Below are positions 1 to 11,800 of a DNA stretch of 64,000 bases, in pieces; within the stretch, counting starts at the first letter, position 1; every line of letters starts with the position of its first letter. Source of the DNA: Coturnix japonica. Lineage: Eukaryota > Chordata > Aves > Galliformes > Phasianidae. A program made the position numbers and the translations under genes. The notes under the pieces were generated by a model that was given only the letters and a program-made list of their open reading frames with translations, searched no databases and had not been told where the DNA came from. Where the stretch lies: the NCBI RefSeq assembly GCF_001577835.2, contig NC_029529.1, positions 11,233,380-11,297,379 on the forward strand, written 5' to 3'.

Positions 1-3000
1 AGAGGTCGCTGCAGGCTGAGGATGGGCAGCTCGATATCTTCGTGCGCTTCCTCTCCGGGCTGCTCTCCCCGCAGGTGAACCAGCTGCTCTCCGGCTGGCT
101 CCTGGTGAAGGATGAACACAACAGCTACAGGAGCCAGGCCATCAGCTTCCTGCAGGGCTGCCTCAACACGAACTACGTTATCTCATCGCAGACGGTGAAC
201 ACCGTGCACTGCCTGCATGAGATTCAGCACACGGAGATTGCTAAGGCTGTGGAGGAAGCAATGAAGACCGAGAGCCTGGCTGGGATGCTCACACCGGTGA
301 ACTGCTCTGCCCTGGCGTACCTCCTGCAGGTCTCTGATGTGTGCATGGAGGAGACCAACCTCTCCAACTGCCTCACTTACAACATCTGCAAGAGCCTGCT
401 CCCCCAGCTCCTCTTCTGCCACGGTCTCAGGTAAGTCGTGGTGTAACGGTGCTTGGAGAAGCAAGCAGGGACTCTGGGCTGCTCCCATGTGTGGCTCAAA
501 CTCCCCAGTGCCTGCAGGAGATGTGGGCCCACCAGCGCTGCCCAGCAGCACAAAGCTGCCCTGGGGATGGCACTGCGACAGCTCCGCAGCAGTCCCCAGG
601 CAGTCACTGATAGCCCCTTTCCTCACTTTTTGTTCTCTTTGCTTTTGCTCTTTCCTTCCATTTCCTCCAGGCTGGACAATAACCAGTTTAAGGACAACGT
701 GATGGAGCTGCTGGGCAGCGTGCTGAGCGTGAAGGACTGCCAGATCCAGAGGCTCAGGTAGGACCCGGTGCAGGCAGAATGCACTGTTCCAGTGCAGAAC
801 CAGGGCAAGGGATCATCCAGTCGGCTCCTCGCAGCTGCTGGGTGACAAGGACAGTGCTGCCCCTCAGCCTCCTGCACCTCACCCTGCTGTCTGCTGGTCT
901 CCCAGGACAGCAGCCATCAGCAGCCCTGAGCCCACCCCTTGTGCAGGCTGATTCATCCCAAGCCCTGACTGTGCTGCCCACACTGGCTATTTTTGTCCAG
1001 CCTCCTGCCTCCTTGCTGTTCTTAAACCTGTAATTGGGGTAGCAAGCACAGATTGCTCGTCCTGATACACCACCTCCCGGGGCTGTGGCTGTCTGCTGGG
1101 CTCCCCAGGCTCAGGTTAGACCAGCTGATGTCTGGAGATAGGTGGCCCTTAGCAGATATGATATTTTCCCATCTCCCCTCCTGTGCCTATGGCTGCACAT
1201 AAAGCTGTGAAATGTGATATGCTGTGATCTGGGCAGCTCCCTTGTTTACTACATTAATTAACACGAAGGTCAGAAACCCTCCATCTTGGCCCTGCAATCC
1301 CACCCCAGCAGAGCACACCTGGAAGTGATTGCAAGTGTGGCTATGCCACAAACCAACCTGATGCTGCCCTCTGCTTGCAGACATGTGGGGGCTGTGAGAA
1401 CTTCCTTCTCCCATGACAGACTCTTGCTTTCTTTTTCTGGACAGCCTAGCAGAAAATCAGATCTGCAATAAGGGTGCCAAAGCACTGGCCAGGTCGCTGA
1501 TGGTGAACAGAAGCTTGACGGTACTGGAGTAAGTGAACTATGTAGCTCCTGCAGAGCCAAATCCCACCTGGCCAAGCTGGGACAGCCCTCTGGGAATGAC
1601 ACCCAGCTGTGTCCCATAGCAGCAGAACCCACCGGCTGCTCACAGTCCCTTCACGTGGGCTTGTTAATAATATCAGATTGACACCTGACTTCCAGCCTGG
1701 GGGTGAGGGGAACTCAGCACTGTGGTTAAAAGAGCATCCTGCTGGGACACCCCAGTGCAGGCAGACAGATGCTGCTCGTGCTTTTTCTACCCCCATCCTA
1801 ACCTCATCCTTTCTGCTCCTCTCTCCCCTGCCTTGCCTCAGCCTGCGAAGCAACACCATCGGCCCATCGGGAGCAAAAGCATTGGCTGATGCACTGAAAA
1901 AAAACCAAGTCCTGCTTTCCCTGAAGTAAGTCAGCAGCACCAACGGGAGCTGAGGCACAGGATGAGCTGCCCACAGCCCTCATCTTGGTGTTCCTGCCCT
2001 GTGGGACCCTGGGCACAATCTCAAGCCCTCAATCAGAGGGGCCCTAAGTCACCACTGGGATGCAGGGCAGCACAACGGGGAAGCAGACCCTGCTGTGCAC
2101 AGTGAAACTGGGAACCCCTCAGTGCAGCAGCAACAGGATCCTGCTCACCCTGCACTGCTCCAGTCCTGGGCGTGTGTGTGTGTGTGTGTGCTGGTGGGTG
2201 CTGTGGTTGCAGAGATGCCACCTGCCCAGCACTCACTTGCAGTTTGCTCCTCTCCTTGCAGCCTGCAGCACAATGTGATCAAGGAGGAGGGAGCCACGGC
2301 CCTGGCTGAGGCCCTGCTGACCAACCGCAGGCTGATAACCCTGCAGTGAGTGACCCCCTGCTCCCCCAGCAGACCCTGTGCTGGTCTTCCTGTGCTTTCC
2401 CCCAGTTTACTCCCCCCATGCCACCCCTGACAGCAAAGAGATTATCATAGCTCCATAGACAAGTCCTTCAGGCACCTGTTTCCCAACCTGAAATGTCCTC
2501 AGGGTGCATGTAGGGGGGGAAGAGAGAGAGGGGAAAATGTGCTGTGTCTGATGCTCCTGGCTGAATTCCTCTCCCTTGCAGCCTTCAGAAAAACTCCATT
2601 GGTGCCCATGGTGCAAGGAAGTTAGCAGAGGCACTGGTGCAGAACTGCAGCCTCAAGGAACTGATGTAAGAGCTGTGGGGGAGCGCAGGGCCAAGGGATG
2701 GAGATGCAAGTGCTGTGCTCAGCTGGGATCCATGGACACAACCCTTGGCAGGGCTCTGGGCTGTGCTTTGGGGCAGCCACTGTGGGTGGAAGTGGGAATG
2801 GCAGCGGAGCAGCTGTTGGGTGGGCCTGGTGCAGAGATGCTTCACATACCCAGGAGAGAGCAGGGAGCCAGGCAGTGAGCAGAGAGGCTGAGCCTGGTCC
2901 CAGCAAGGGTCCCAGGCAGGGCAGGGCTGCAGACCCCCAGCTGCTGGCAGGAGTTCTGCTTGTAACATAGATGTCAGTAATGCTCACCCATCCTCATGTC

Positions 3001-5224
3001 TTAGGCTCTCCAGCAACTCTGTAGGAGACAACGGCTCGGTTGCCTTGGCTGAAGCCCTGAAGGTCAATCACAGTCTGCAAAGCCTTGAGTGAGTGCTCCC
3101 CACCTGGCAGCCCAGCTGCCCCACTGCCCCTTACCGGGTGCCCGCTGCTCCTTCCACGTTTGTTCCTTTAGCCTCGGCTCCCCTTTGTGGGAGCTGCCAG
3201 TTCCCCGGTGAAACGGGACCTTTCACCCCAAACACAACCCCACAGTGATGGCACGGCTGTCCCATCCTAACATCTCCCTCTGTCTGTGTCAGTCTGCAGA
3301 GCAATTCCATCAGTAACACCGGGGTCAGTGCGCTGACAGAGGCTCTCTGCTTCAACAAGGGACTCATCGACCTCAAGTAAGTGATGGCCCCACTGGCCAC
3401 CCTGTCCAATGGCAGCTCTCACAGCAGCTGGGACATGGGACGCTGGAGCTCCTTGGCACTCAGGGCTGTGCCTGGCTGTTTCCACAAGTGCTCTTGGATG
3501 CTGAAAGCAGCTATTTTCAGTGGGGGTAGTTAGAGCTCAGCAGCAATGCTGTTGCAGTGCACGGCTGCAGCCCTGGAGCAGGGCCAAGGGGTGGTGGGGA
3601 GCAGATGCCCCCCCTGTGCTCCTCCCCAGCCCCAGTGTTTCCCCAGCTTGAGGGAGAACTCCATCAGCAAGGAGGGTGGCCCCGCCATCGCCTGTGCCCT
3701 GCGCACCAACTGCACCCTCAGGAAGCTGGAGTAAGTCCCACGTGCCTGGGGGGGCACCCAGCCTGCTGTGCTGTGCTGTCCCAACCTGTGTGTGATGACG
3801 TCCTCTATCCTCTGCCTCCAGCTTAGCAGCCAATCTCCTGCATGATGAAGGTGGCAGGGCCATCGCTTTGGCCATGAAGGAGAACCGGGCACTCACATCC
3901 CTCCAGTGAGTTTCCATCGGACCCGGTGTGTCCCTGATTTGCTCTCCCACATCCTGGATGCAGCCGTAGGGGTTCACTCTGGGTGCTGAGCCTGGAGGGA
4001 CTGGGACATCCCCACAGCCTGCAGCCACACACTTCACATCCTGTTCCTCTTGCAGCCTGCAGTGGAACTTCATTCAGACGCAAGCGGCCATGGCCCTGGC
4101 ACAAGCACTGCAATCCAATGGCAGCCTGGCCAGCCTCGAGTAAGCACAGATATAGTGGGCAGGTCCCAGCACTTCTGGGCAGCATCCTCCCATGGGCACC
4201 AGCTGGGATCTGGCTTTGCCCTTTGCCTCCTCCATGCGCCCTGTCCTGTCCCTTTCCCCAGTCCCAGGTTGGGGGTGCTGGATGTGTGTGCCCCCCCAGG
4301 CACTCTGGCACACCATGCCCTGTTTGCGATGCACTTTGCTCCCATTTCTCTGCCCCCGTGTGCTCAGGGCAGACGCAGTATTTGCTTGTCTCAGTTTGCA
4401 GGAGAATGCCATTGGGGATGAGGGAATGGCCGCCCTGGCTGCTGCGCTGAAGGTCAACACCACGCTGGCAGATCTCCAGTGAGCATGCAGGCTGTGGCAG
4501 AGCCCTGCCTCTGCAGCTAGTCTGATTAACACATCTAATTAGCAAACTGCAGCCACCTTGGGACACACACTGAAGGACTCTGTTCTCTTGCAGCCTCCAG
4601 GTGGCTTCCATCAGTGCAGCTGGTGCCCAAGCCCTAGCAGAGGCCTTGATGGTCAACAACAGCTTGAAGGTTCTGGAGTAAGTGCTCAGTGGGACCAGCG
4701 AGCACCCACGATGTGACACTGCTCCCTGGGGTGTCTGAGATCCCCATGCTGGGCTTAGCACTGCTTGTTCCCCACGTCACATCCCCTGACAGCCCATCTT
4801 GCTTTGCAGCTTGAGAGGAAACTCCATCAGCGTGGCAGGGGCCAAGGCAATGGCCAATGCATTGAAGGTGAATCGCAGCCTCCGCTGGCTCAAGTAAGTA
4901 TCCCACTCACTGGGGTGAGAGGCAGGAGCCTTCCAGCCCTCCCTGACCCCGCTGCCCACCGCAGCCTGCAGGAGAACTCCCTGGGCATGGATGGGGCCAT
5001 CTGCATTGCCACCGCACTGAGGGGCAACCACGGCCTCACCTACATCAAGTAAGTGGTGGTGAGCACTCAGCGGGATGGTGAGATTCTCTCATACCCACTG
5101 GGATCCTGAACTGCTCTTCCTCCCTGCTCCCAGCCTGCAGGGAAACCGTATTGGCCAGTCGGGAGCCAAGATGATCTCTGATGCCATCCGGACCAACTCA
5201 CCCAACTGTGTGGTGGTGGTGTGA
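1..5224 (+). CDS. NLRC3: NLRC3, 3' part: end of the large exon plus all LRR exons
   Basis: This is the C-terminal part of NLRC3, a cytosolic NACHT-LRR protein known to restrain STING, TLR and T-cell signalling; the CARD-like and NACHT parts lie left of the window. Coding exons: 1-430 (partial, read from base 3), 671-757, 1445-1528, 1842-1925, 2262-2345, 2582-2665, 3005-3088, 3293-3376, 3647-3730, 3822-3905, 4056-4139, 4395-4478, 4594-4677, 4810-4893, 4965-5048, 5134-5224 (stop TGA). All junctions are GT-AG and keep one frame. The first exon encodes the helical segment between NACHT and LRRs (RSLQAEDGQLDIFVRFLSG). The others each encode one ribonuclease-inhibitor-like LRR of 28 residues (exon 2 gives 29), with motifs such as LQENAIGDEGMAALAAALKV and LRGNSISVAGAKAMANALKV that match remembered human NLRC3 repeat by repeat. 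It ends LQGNRIGQSGAKMISDAI...NCVVVV. The gene is convergent with CLUAP1, as in human. Identification is near certain; splice sites are by eye. Confidence 0.96.
2172..2190 (+). repeat. GT microsatellite in an NLRC3 intron
   Basis: A perfect run of about 9.5 GT units between the exons at 1842-1925 and 2262-2345. Confidence 0.85.
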
Positions 5225-6220
5225 GGGCACCCAGCCGTGCAAGGAGATGGCCTGGGGGGCAGAGGACATCCCTTTGGATCACTGCTCACCCACTGAGGGA
5301 GAGCTGGGGCAGGGAGAGCCCAGCAGATCTCAGCATGACCCTGCAGGGGCTCACAGCTGCTGCTGTGTCCCAGGGCTCTGAATCAACAGCGCACAAGGGT
5401 TAGAAGCTGGGGAATGCACAGCGTGCCTGTTCACTCAGGCACTGGGGGAGCTTCAAGGCTGCATAAATGGATGAAAAGAAAATGGGAGGGAGGAGGGGAC
5501 AGATCTTACATATCAAGTCCTCACACACATGGGTGACTCAACTCCATCAGGCAAGCAGCCCCTCCTGTAGGACACTGCTGAAATCCTACTGAGATGAGAA
5601 GGCTGCTTTTCCCTTGACCCTGCAGAGAAGGGGCTGCTCCCTGTGCAGCTGTGTGGTTTGCCATGCCCACAGCAATAGGTTGGCTTTGGCTGTGCAAACA
5701 CAGCACCCGACTGTTTGGTACTGCTGCTCTCCATCACATCCTCTTGGAGGACACAGGGACACCAAGGCATAGGAGTGCAGTCACTGAGAAAGGCCTCGGG
5801 AGGAAGGAAGGAGGAGCAGGAGGAACAGCACTGCATGAGGATGGGCCTCAGGACAAAGTCCTGTCCCCCAAGCTGAGGAGCACTGGGCTCCTGCTGCTGC
5901 CATTGGGTCACCTTCTGGGCAGGTGGCTGCTGAAAGCAGAGGTGCCAGGTGATGCCTCTGTGTGTGTGGCAGATGTGTCAGCTCTCGAGAAGGTGCTGGG
6001 TTTGCAGCTGGAGCAGCAGGCGGTCTGTGCAACCCCCACAGCCCCCAAAACCAACAGCCCCTCTCCCTTCACCTCCCAGAGCCACATTTGGACACGTTCC
6101 TATGGAGTCAGGGCAGTGAGCAGCTGCTCTGAGCTCCTCTGTGGGCTGATCCTGGGGGAATGCTGGGGCAAGCTGTGCCACATGTACATGCTTGGAAATA
6201 AATTAGATCCTGGCTGAAAA
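5225..6220 (+). other. NLRC3: NLRC3 3' UTR (probable)
   Basis: About 1 kb of non-coding sequence follows the NLRC3 stop and ends just after a canonical AATAAA. Several short open frames cross it but none has recognisable homology or splice structure. The extent is inferred from the first good poly(A) signal. Confidence 0.7.
6197..6202 (+). terminator. NLRC3: NLRC3 poly(A) signal AATAAA
   Basis: A canonical AATAAA lies 973 bases after the NLRC3 stop and is followed within about 40 bases by a T/G-rich stretch (cttgttctgccttcctctg), as expected for a cleavage site near 6215-6225. Confidence 0.75.
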
Positions 6221-8490
6221 GACACCTTGTTCTGCCTTCCTCTGTTGGTTGTGGGTGATCACAAAGGACATTGGGGTGCACTGCCAGGCCTGTGCCCCTC
6301 CACCTGGACTGGGACCCCACACCCTGTTCCAGTGTGACTTTTACATCTCATGGAGTGGCTTACTTTCTCCATCAGCATCATTATTTCCTGAAATCCTCCC
6401 TCTGTCACCAATACTTAAAGAGCAGGCTTGGAGCCAGCTCTGCCCACAGCCTGTGCCTAAATCCAAGCTGAAACATTCTCCAAATGCCAATGGGAGACAG
6501 CAATCAGCAGTCCCAAGCTGGATCCTGTACCCTGGCACTCTAGGACATACAGGATTAACAACAATTTGAAACACATTTATCATTCTGAGCACATGTACAC
6601 ATATCTAGCTATATACGAACTCCCCTGAGCTGAAAGGGGCAATTGCTCAGAGGGTTCCTTTCCAGCAGTGCTGAGGGCAGGCTGCTCTTGCCCTGCTGCT
6701 CATACCTGACAGAAGAAGCTGCAGTCGGGCTGTGCTGAAGGCTAGGTGGCAGTGCTGCCTGAAGAGGCCCTGGCTCTGTGCACACAATGCAGTACTTCAG
6801 CTTTCTGTTTCAGCCTATGATATAAGAAAATAGCACAGAAAACACGCTCTGAAACTGCACTCTGAACTCCAGCACTGTGCCCAGCCTCGTGGGCAATCTG
6901 CCTCATGGGTCAATAGCATCTTCAGCATACAGGGAGCATATACCCTAAGTAACATGGAAGAGTATTTTCATATCAGGTGCTAAAACCAGGACGTTTCAGC
7001 CCCTGGGAGAAGGGAATGCAACCAGCATGTGCACCTCGCTGGCTCTCAGAGGAGCACCCTAATGGCTCTGCAGTAGGTGTCCAACACTGACAACTTCCTG
7101 CTTTCTTTGAGGTGAAGTACCAAATGCCAATTAACTTTACAATTAAGGGTGCAAAGGGGGGTCCTAACTGCCAGCTCAGTTTGAGCCCATGCAGCTGTGC
7201 ATGTTGCAGCACACCACGGCACTCAAACACATACTGTTACTACACAGAAGCTGTGGACTATTTACCTGTAGAGTTTTGGCACATCCTGACAGGGCGCTTC
7301 CAGATCTGAGCTCAGCTGATGAGGAACTACTTTGGGTGTTCAAGATGTGAGAGATGCTCCTGTTTTTTCAGGTAACTGCTGCACATTCCTTCTTTCAGCT
7401 CAATAAAAGAGGGGTTGGACTACACTCTTCAGACGGTGAGAAAGTGAAGTGCTTTGCTGGTGTGAAAAAAAGGAAGGATGGGAGAACAGCCTGGGCTCTT
7501 GTCTGCTCTGATGAACACCCACTGGAACAAACTCATCTAATCAAGCACTGATTTCTGCTCCTGCAAGGACAAATAGTGATGCTAAAGCAGAGCTAAAAGA
7601 CAAGAGGAGATACAGCAGATAAACTCCAGCTTTTGCTTTCACTGATGGCAAAAGTACAACCCACTGGCCTCCTTGGTAAGCTCAGCACTTCTGCCAGCAG
7701 ACCATCAGCAGCAGCTGGGCGCTGTGCTAACATCCCAGTGCCACCACTGCCCCATACTAACATCAGCTCCTACCACGCTGCTTGTCATCATCTGCCTCCT
7801 ATCTTGTTCCTCAACAGGAAACTGAGCATATCTCATAAATATTCTCCCAACAACCCCTTATTTTTTTCCCCAAAGTGTGCAGGAATTTAATATCTGGGAT
7901 CTTAATCACTATTTGCCAAAACAGGACAGGTATCCTAAAAGCACTTCAGTGAGGGGCAGACAAAGGGGAAATCTCATTCCTATTGAAAACCAGTCCAAAA
8001 AGGGTTGAATAATTACTTACAGAAAATACACCTATTTCTGATAAAAGGAGGAATGTTTTCTCCAACAGAGAACAACATCACGTATCAGTTAATTTCTATG
8101 GAGAAAGGTTGAAGAACAAAAGGAAGCAACAGCAACCCAACTCTGAGGGCATTTGAGTGCCTAAAGCTCAGTCTGCTGCAAAAGGGTCATTAAAGGGCTA
8201 ATTTCCTATGGGTTTAATCATGGTGCATCTGATTCAATCTCACACACAGCTGCTCTGAGGACACTCAAGCATGGCTTAAGCCTGAGAACAGCTCCCAGAA
8301 ACACAGCTGGAACACTGAGAGATGCTGCACCTAAGTTGTCTTTGAGGATCCTTTCAGTGGTTTCCCAGTTGTAGCTTTCTGCCTTAGGCCAACTGGTGCT
8401 GCCCTATGCAGACACAAGCCCTTGATGAAGGAAAGGGTATGTTTAGGATAAATAGATTTAAGCCACTTTTAAAATCAATTTAAACGTGTT
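6221..8490. other. Convergent intergenic gap between NLRC3 and CLUAP1
   Basis: About 2.3 kb between the two facing poly(A) sites. I see no gene, no clear CR1 and no RNA gene. Composition is moderate GC with a few A/T runs. The small open frames here have no splice partners and no recognisable motifs. Confidence 0.6.
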
Positions 8491-8512
8491 CCCAGAGCAG
8501 CTTTTATCCAGC

Positions 8513-8518
8513 TTTATT
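8513..8518 (-). terminator. CLUAP1: CLUAP1 poly(A) signal (AATAAA on minus strand)
   Basis: TTTATT on the plus strand reads AATAAA on the minus strand, about 350 bases after the CLUAP1 stop. The 3' UTR would therefore run from 8869 down to about 8490. Confidence 0.75.
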
Positions 8519-8869
8519 AAGGCAAAAAAAAATCTGTTTGGTCATAATAAAGTGCAGGGAAATCAAGCACATGATGCTCACTGAAGTGAGACTTCTGGCA
8601 CCGCAGCGCATGAGGGCCAGTTCTAATGCAATTATGGAAATAACAGCACTCCACATTACTGTGATTCTCATTATGGATAAACTGCTCATACTTTGCAGTC
8701 ACAAGACTGGCAATCCAAGTTTAATTTTCAAGTTTAATGAACATTATTTACCAACTCCTGAACTCGTGCTGACGAGCACTTTCCGGATGGCAGGGTGTTA
8801 TTAGTTCCTGGCCCATGTGCTCTCTGAAGTCTGCATTTCAAGGTGCCTCCTGGTCCTGCTGCTGAAGGG

Positions 8870-11800
8870 TCAGAAGTCATTATCACTTTCCTCCAGAGGC
8901 TCTGGCTTCTTTGCTCGGTGGCTGGATTTGCTCGGGGAGATTTCCATGCTGTCATCTTCCACATCCTCCTCATCATCTTCATCATCATCCAGACCAATCT
9001 CACTATCCCCTGAATCATCCTGCAGGAAAACACACAGTGCTCACCACCACTTCAGCTCTCAGACAGGAGGCATTTTGGTCTGCTCAGAAGCAAAGGATGG
9101 TGCTCCTGGCCAGCACTCAGCTGCTCCCAGTGTAATCACACACCCCAGGGCTATGGGAAAGCCACGTGTCTGCACAGGTGCAGTTCCAGCTTTGAACTTG
9201 TCCACAGCTCAGCAGCTGTGGGAGCAGAATGCCCCCCATGGCTCCTACTTCACTAGACATCAACTGCTCCACTCAATTCACAGCAAACATCTTTTCCCAC
9301 TCCACGGGGCTGCCAAAAATGAACTTCCTGACTTCTGCTGAATCTGTAATATCAAAAGCTTTGCAGACCTTCAAAGCGATACCTAAAGTGAGGCTGAAGA
9401 ATCAATGCCTTTTGGAAGAAAAGAAATCGCAGGAGAGGAACCCACCTGAGCCTTGGTGATGATCCCGCACTTGCCTGGCTGGGCTGGGGCAGCTCCCAAC
9501 TTGGACAAGAAGAGTGGGAAGAACAGGAGAAGCAGAGCAGGAAAAAAAATTAAAAAAAAAATAGGAGAACATAAAAGAGAAAAGAAAGGAAGTAACCAGA
9601 ATGGGAGCAGGAGGGAAGGAGGCAAAAGATTGCAATGGAAATGGGGGAAACTGAGGCTGACCTGTCGAGCACAGACAGGTGCCCAAAGAGCTGCTCACCA
9701 TGTGGAAATCCTGTCTGAAACATACTTGATATGTGGGGCTGTGATATGTGTGATATGTGGAGACATGGGAAGGGACTGTGAACAGAGTGTAGTAAAAAAG
9801 GGAAATGGAAAGGGTGGAGAAATTACAAAGCTGGCAAGGATATGGGCAAGGACAGTCAGGCAGTGCTGTGACTGAGGGTACGCTGTCTTCACCTGCAGCA
9901 CTGACCCGACCCAGAAATGGGTCCAAATGCTAAAGGCAATCTGTTTCTCCAGCTGAGAGGGCAGGTGCTCTAAAGCACTGTCAGAGAAGCTCTGCAAGCA
10001 CACAGGATTAGTTACTTACATCTTCCTCTGTGTCTCCACCCTGCATTGTTCCCACGATCCGGGCTCTTCCTGCAAATCAGAGAGAATCACTATGAAGACC
10101 ATTGAATGAAAGATGAAGGTCAGGGTTTCCTTCCAGAGGACCAACCAAATGGCAGCAAGAGCGTGAGGTCCCAATGCATGTGAGATCACACAGGGCAGAT
10201 TTCCCACATCACTGGAAGAGCTGTGACAAAGGTGGGAGCCTCGTTTGAGCTTTCAGATACCAAACCCCACATCTCTGTGTGTGGGAGCGTGAAGCAACAG
10301 ATGGCCACAGTGCATGTCCCCATGTGCTGGAGGGGAGGCAGGAACAGCAGAATGTCTGCCTGCACCAGGCAGAACTGGCAGCCATGGGGCTGTTTGGCAC
10401 TTGAAATGTGCAGGGCTCTGTTGAGCTGGGCTCAGCTTGCTGTGGCATTAGTGCTGCACTGCTCTGGCCAGAGGCTCATGCAGCTTCCAGGCAGGTGAAA
10501 GTCTCTTATGTTTGCTTACAGATAATGTGAATTCATCTGGGACAGGCTGTACAAAGTAATAATTAGGTAAAATGCTTGTAATGAACAGACTGTAATTCAC
10601 TGCACCTTTGGATTCAAATCCAATTGCAGTACAACAGCTACTGAGCTATCAGGGATCAGAAATGAACGTGCATCCACAATTTAAGCCTTCTGCCTCTCTT
10701 CCACTGCATGTGATGCTTACCACTGCACTGCCTGGGCAGCTGCCTACAATGGATCCACAGGACTGGAATGATTTATGTCATCTTACTCAGTAGTGGGTAT
10801 ATGTTAACCCTGTTCCTGACAAGGAACTTAACCAGAGAGGTTAGGAAACCCACCGTAAGGGAAAGGCAGACTTATAGCTCAAAACCTTTTACCTCCACAT
10901 TGGAGATCTGTCTCCCACTCTTAATGCAGATCTCTACTGGGTTCTCCCTTCCTTCTAGGCTCACTCCTAGCTTCACAAAGAAAATCAGGACAAGTCTTTC
11001 ACTTGACCTTTCTGATCTAAGCACCCTCAGGGAACTGCCCTCCTATGCATGAATGTGGCCCTCAGCAGCAGGCCTTGATCAGCATTTTCCAGGCATTGCT
11101 AAAGTACAGTGATGAATGAAGCACACTACAGCTGCTGCCCAGGATGAGCATACTTCTAGTTCTTACACCCTCCACGAAAAGGAAGTTAGCTTGGAAGTGA
11201 ACCACCTGCCTCAACCCCACTATTTCAGTCCTACAGCCCTTAGTCCTCCTCCACTAGATCCAGTGTTGCAGTGGCCATAATAGTGCTGAAAGCATACGGA
11301 CACACCTCCTCCATCCCAGCAAGCACTTAGCCTTGATGACACAAAGCACACAAAGACATCTCTGCTGGGAGATGATGATTGTATGGCGGGAGTGACTTCT
11401 ACTTCAAGTTAAGACAGTTCATTTCCAAGAATTCCAAACTGAAGTCCCTTTACAGTGGCCCTCAAAACATTTGGCTGCTCCCCTACCTTCAGCTGCACGA
11501 GCCTGTCCAGCAGCTGCACCGTCAGCAAACAAAGACTTTGCAGACCCTTACCTGGATGACAGGAACTACAGAGATCTGCACAGACATGCATTAAGATCAG
11601 AAAAGCTGCTGCGTTGGTGTTCCTCCTTCACAGATGAGTTTCCTCAGAGCGCTGCAGTCAGATCCCCTGGCTCCTGAAACACTTACAGCACTGACTGTTT
11701 CCTCCCCTCCTCTTTGACCTGATGAAGCCCCAGTAAGAGTCAAATCACACTTAGTGATGTTCCCAAGGATGGAATTTGTTGAGATCCTCATTGCTACTTC

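Noticed and set aside
3823-4761. 312-codon minus-strand open frame
   Set aside because: It is antisense to three to five NLRC3 LRR exons and the introns between them. The repeated 84-bp exons of one phase leave the opposite strand open; no independent motif was seen.
7395-7440. Possible CR1 tail with ggggttggactacactcttc
   Set aside because: Only about 20 bases resemble CR1 and there is no flanking match, so it is not called.
8734-9033. 99-codon minus-strand frame with a Met-rich run over the last CLUAP1 exon
   Set aside because: Wrong frame of the acidic CLUAP1 tail. GAT/GAA codons read one base off give ATG runs; the real frame ends in [13 protein letters not shown].
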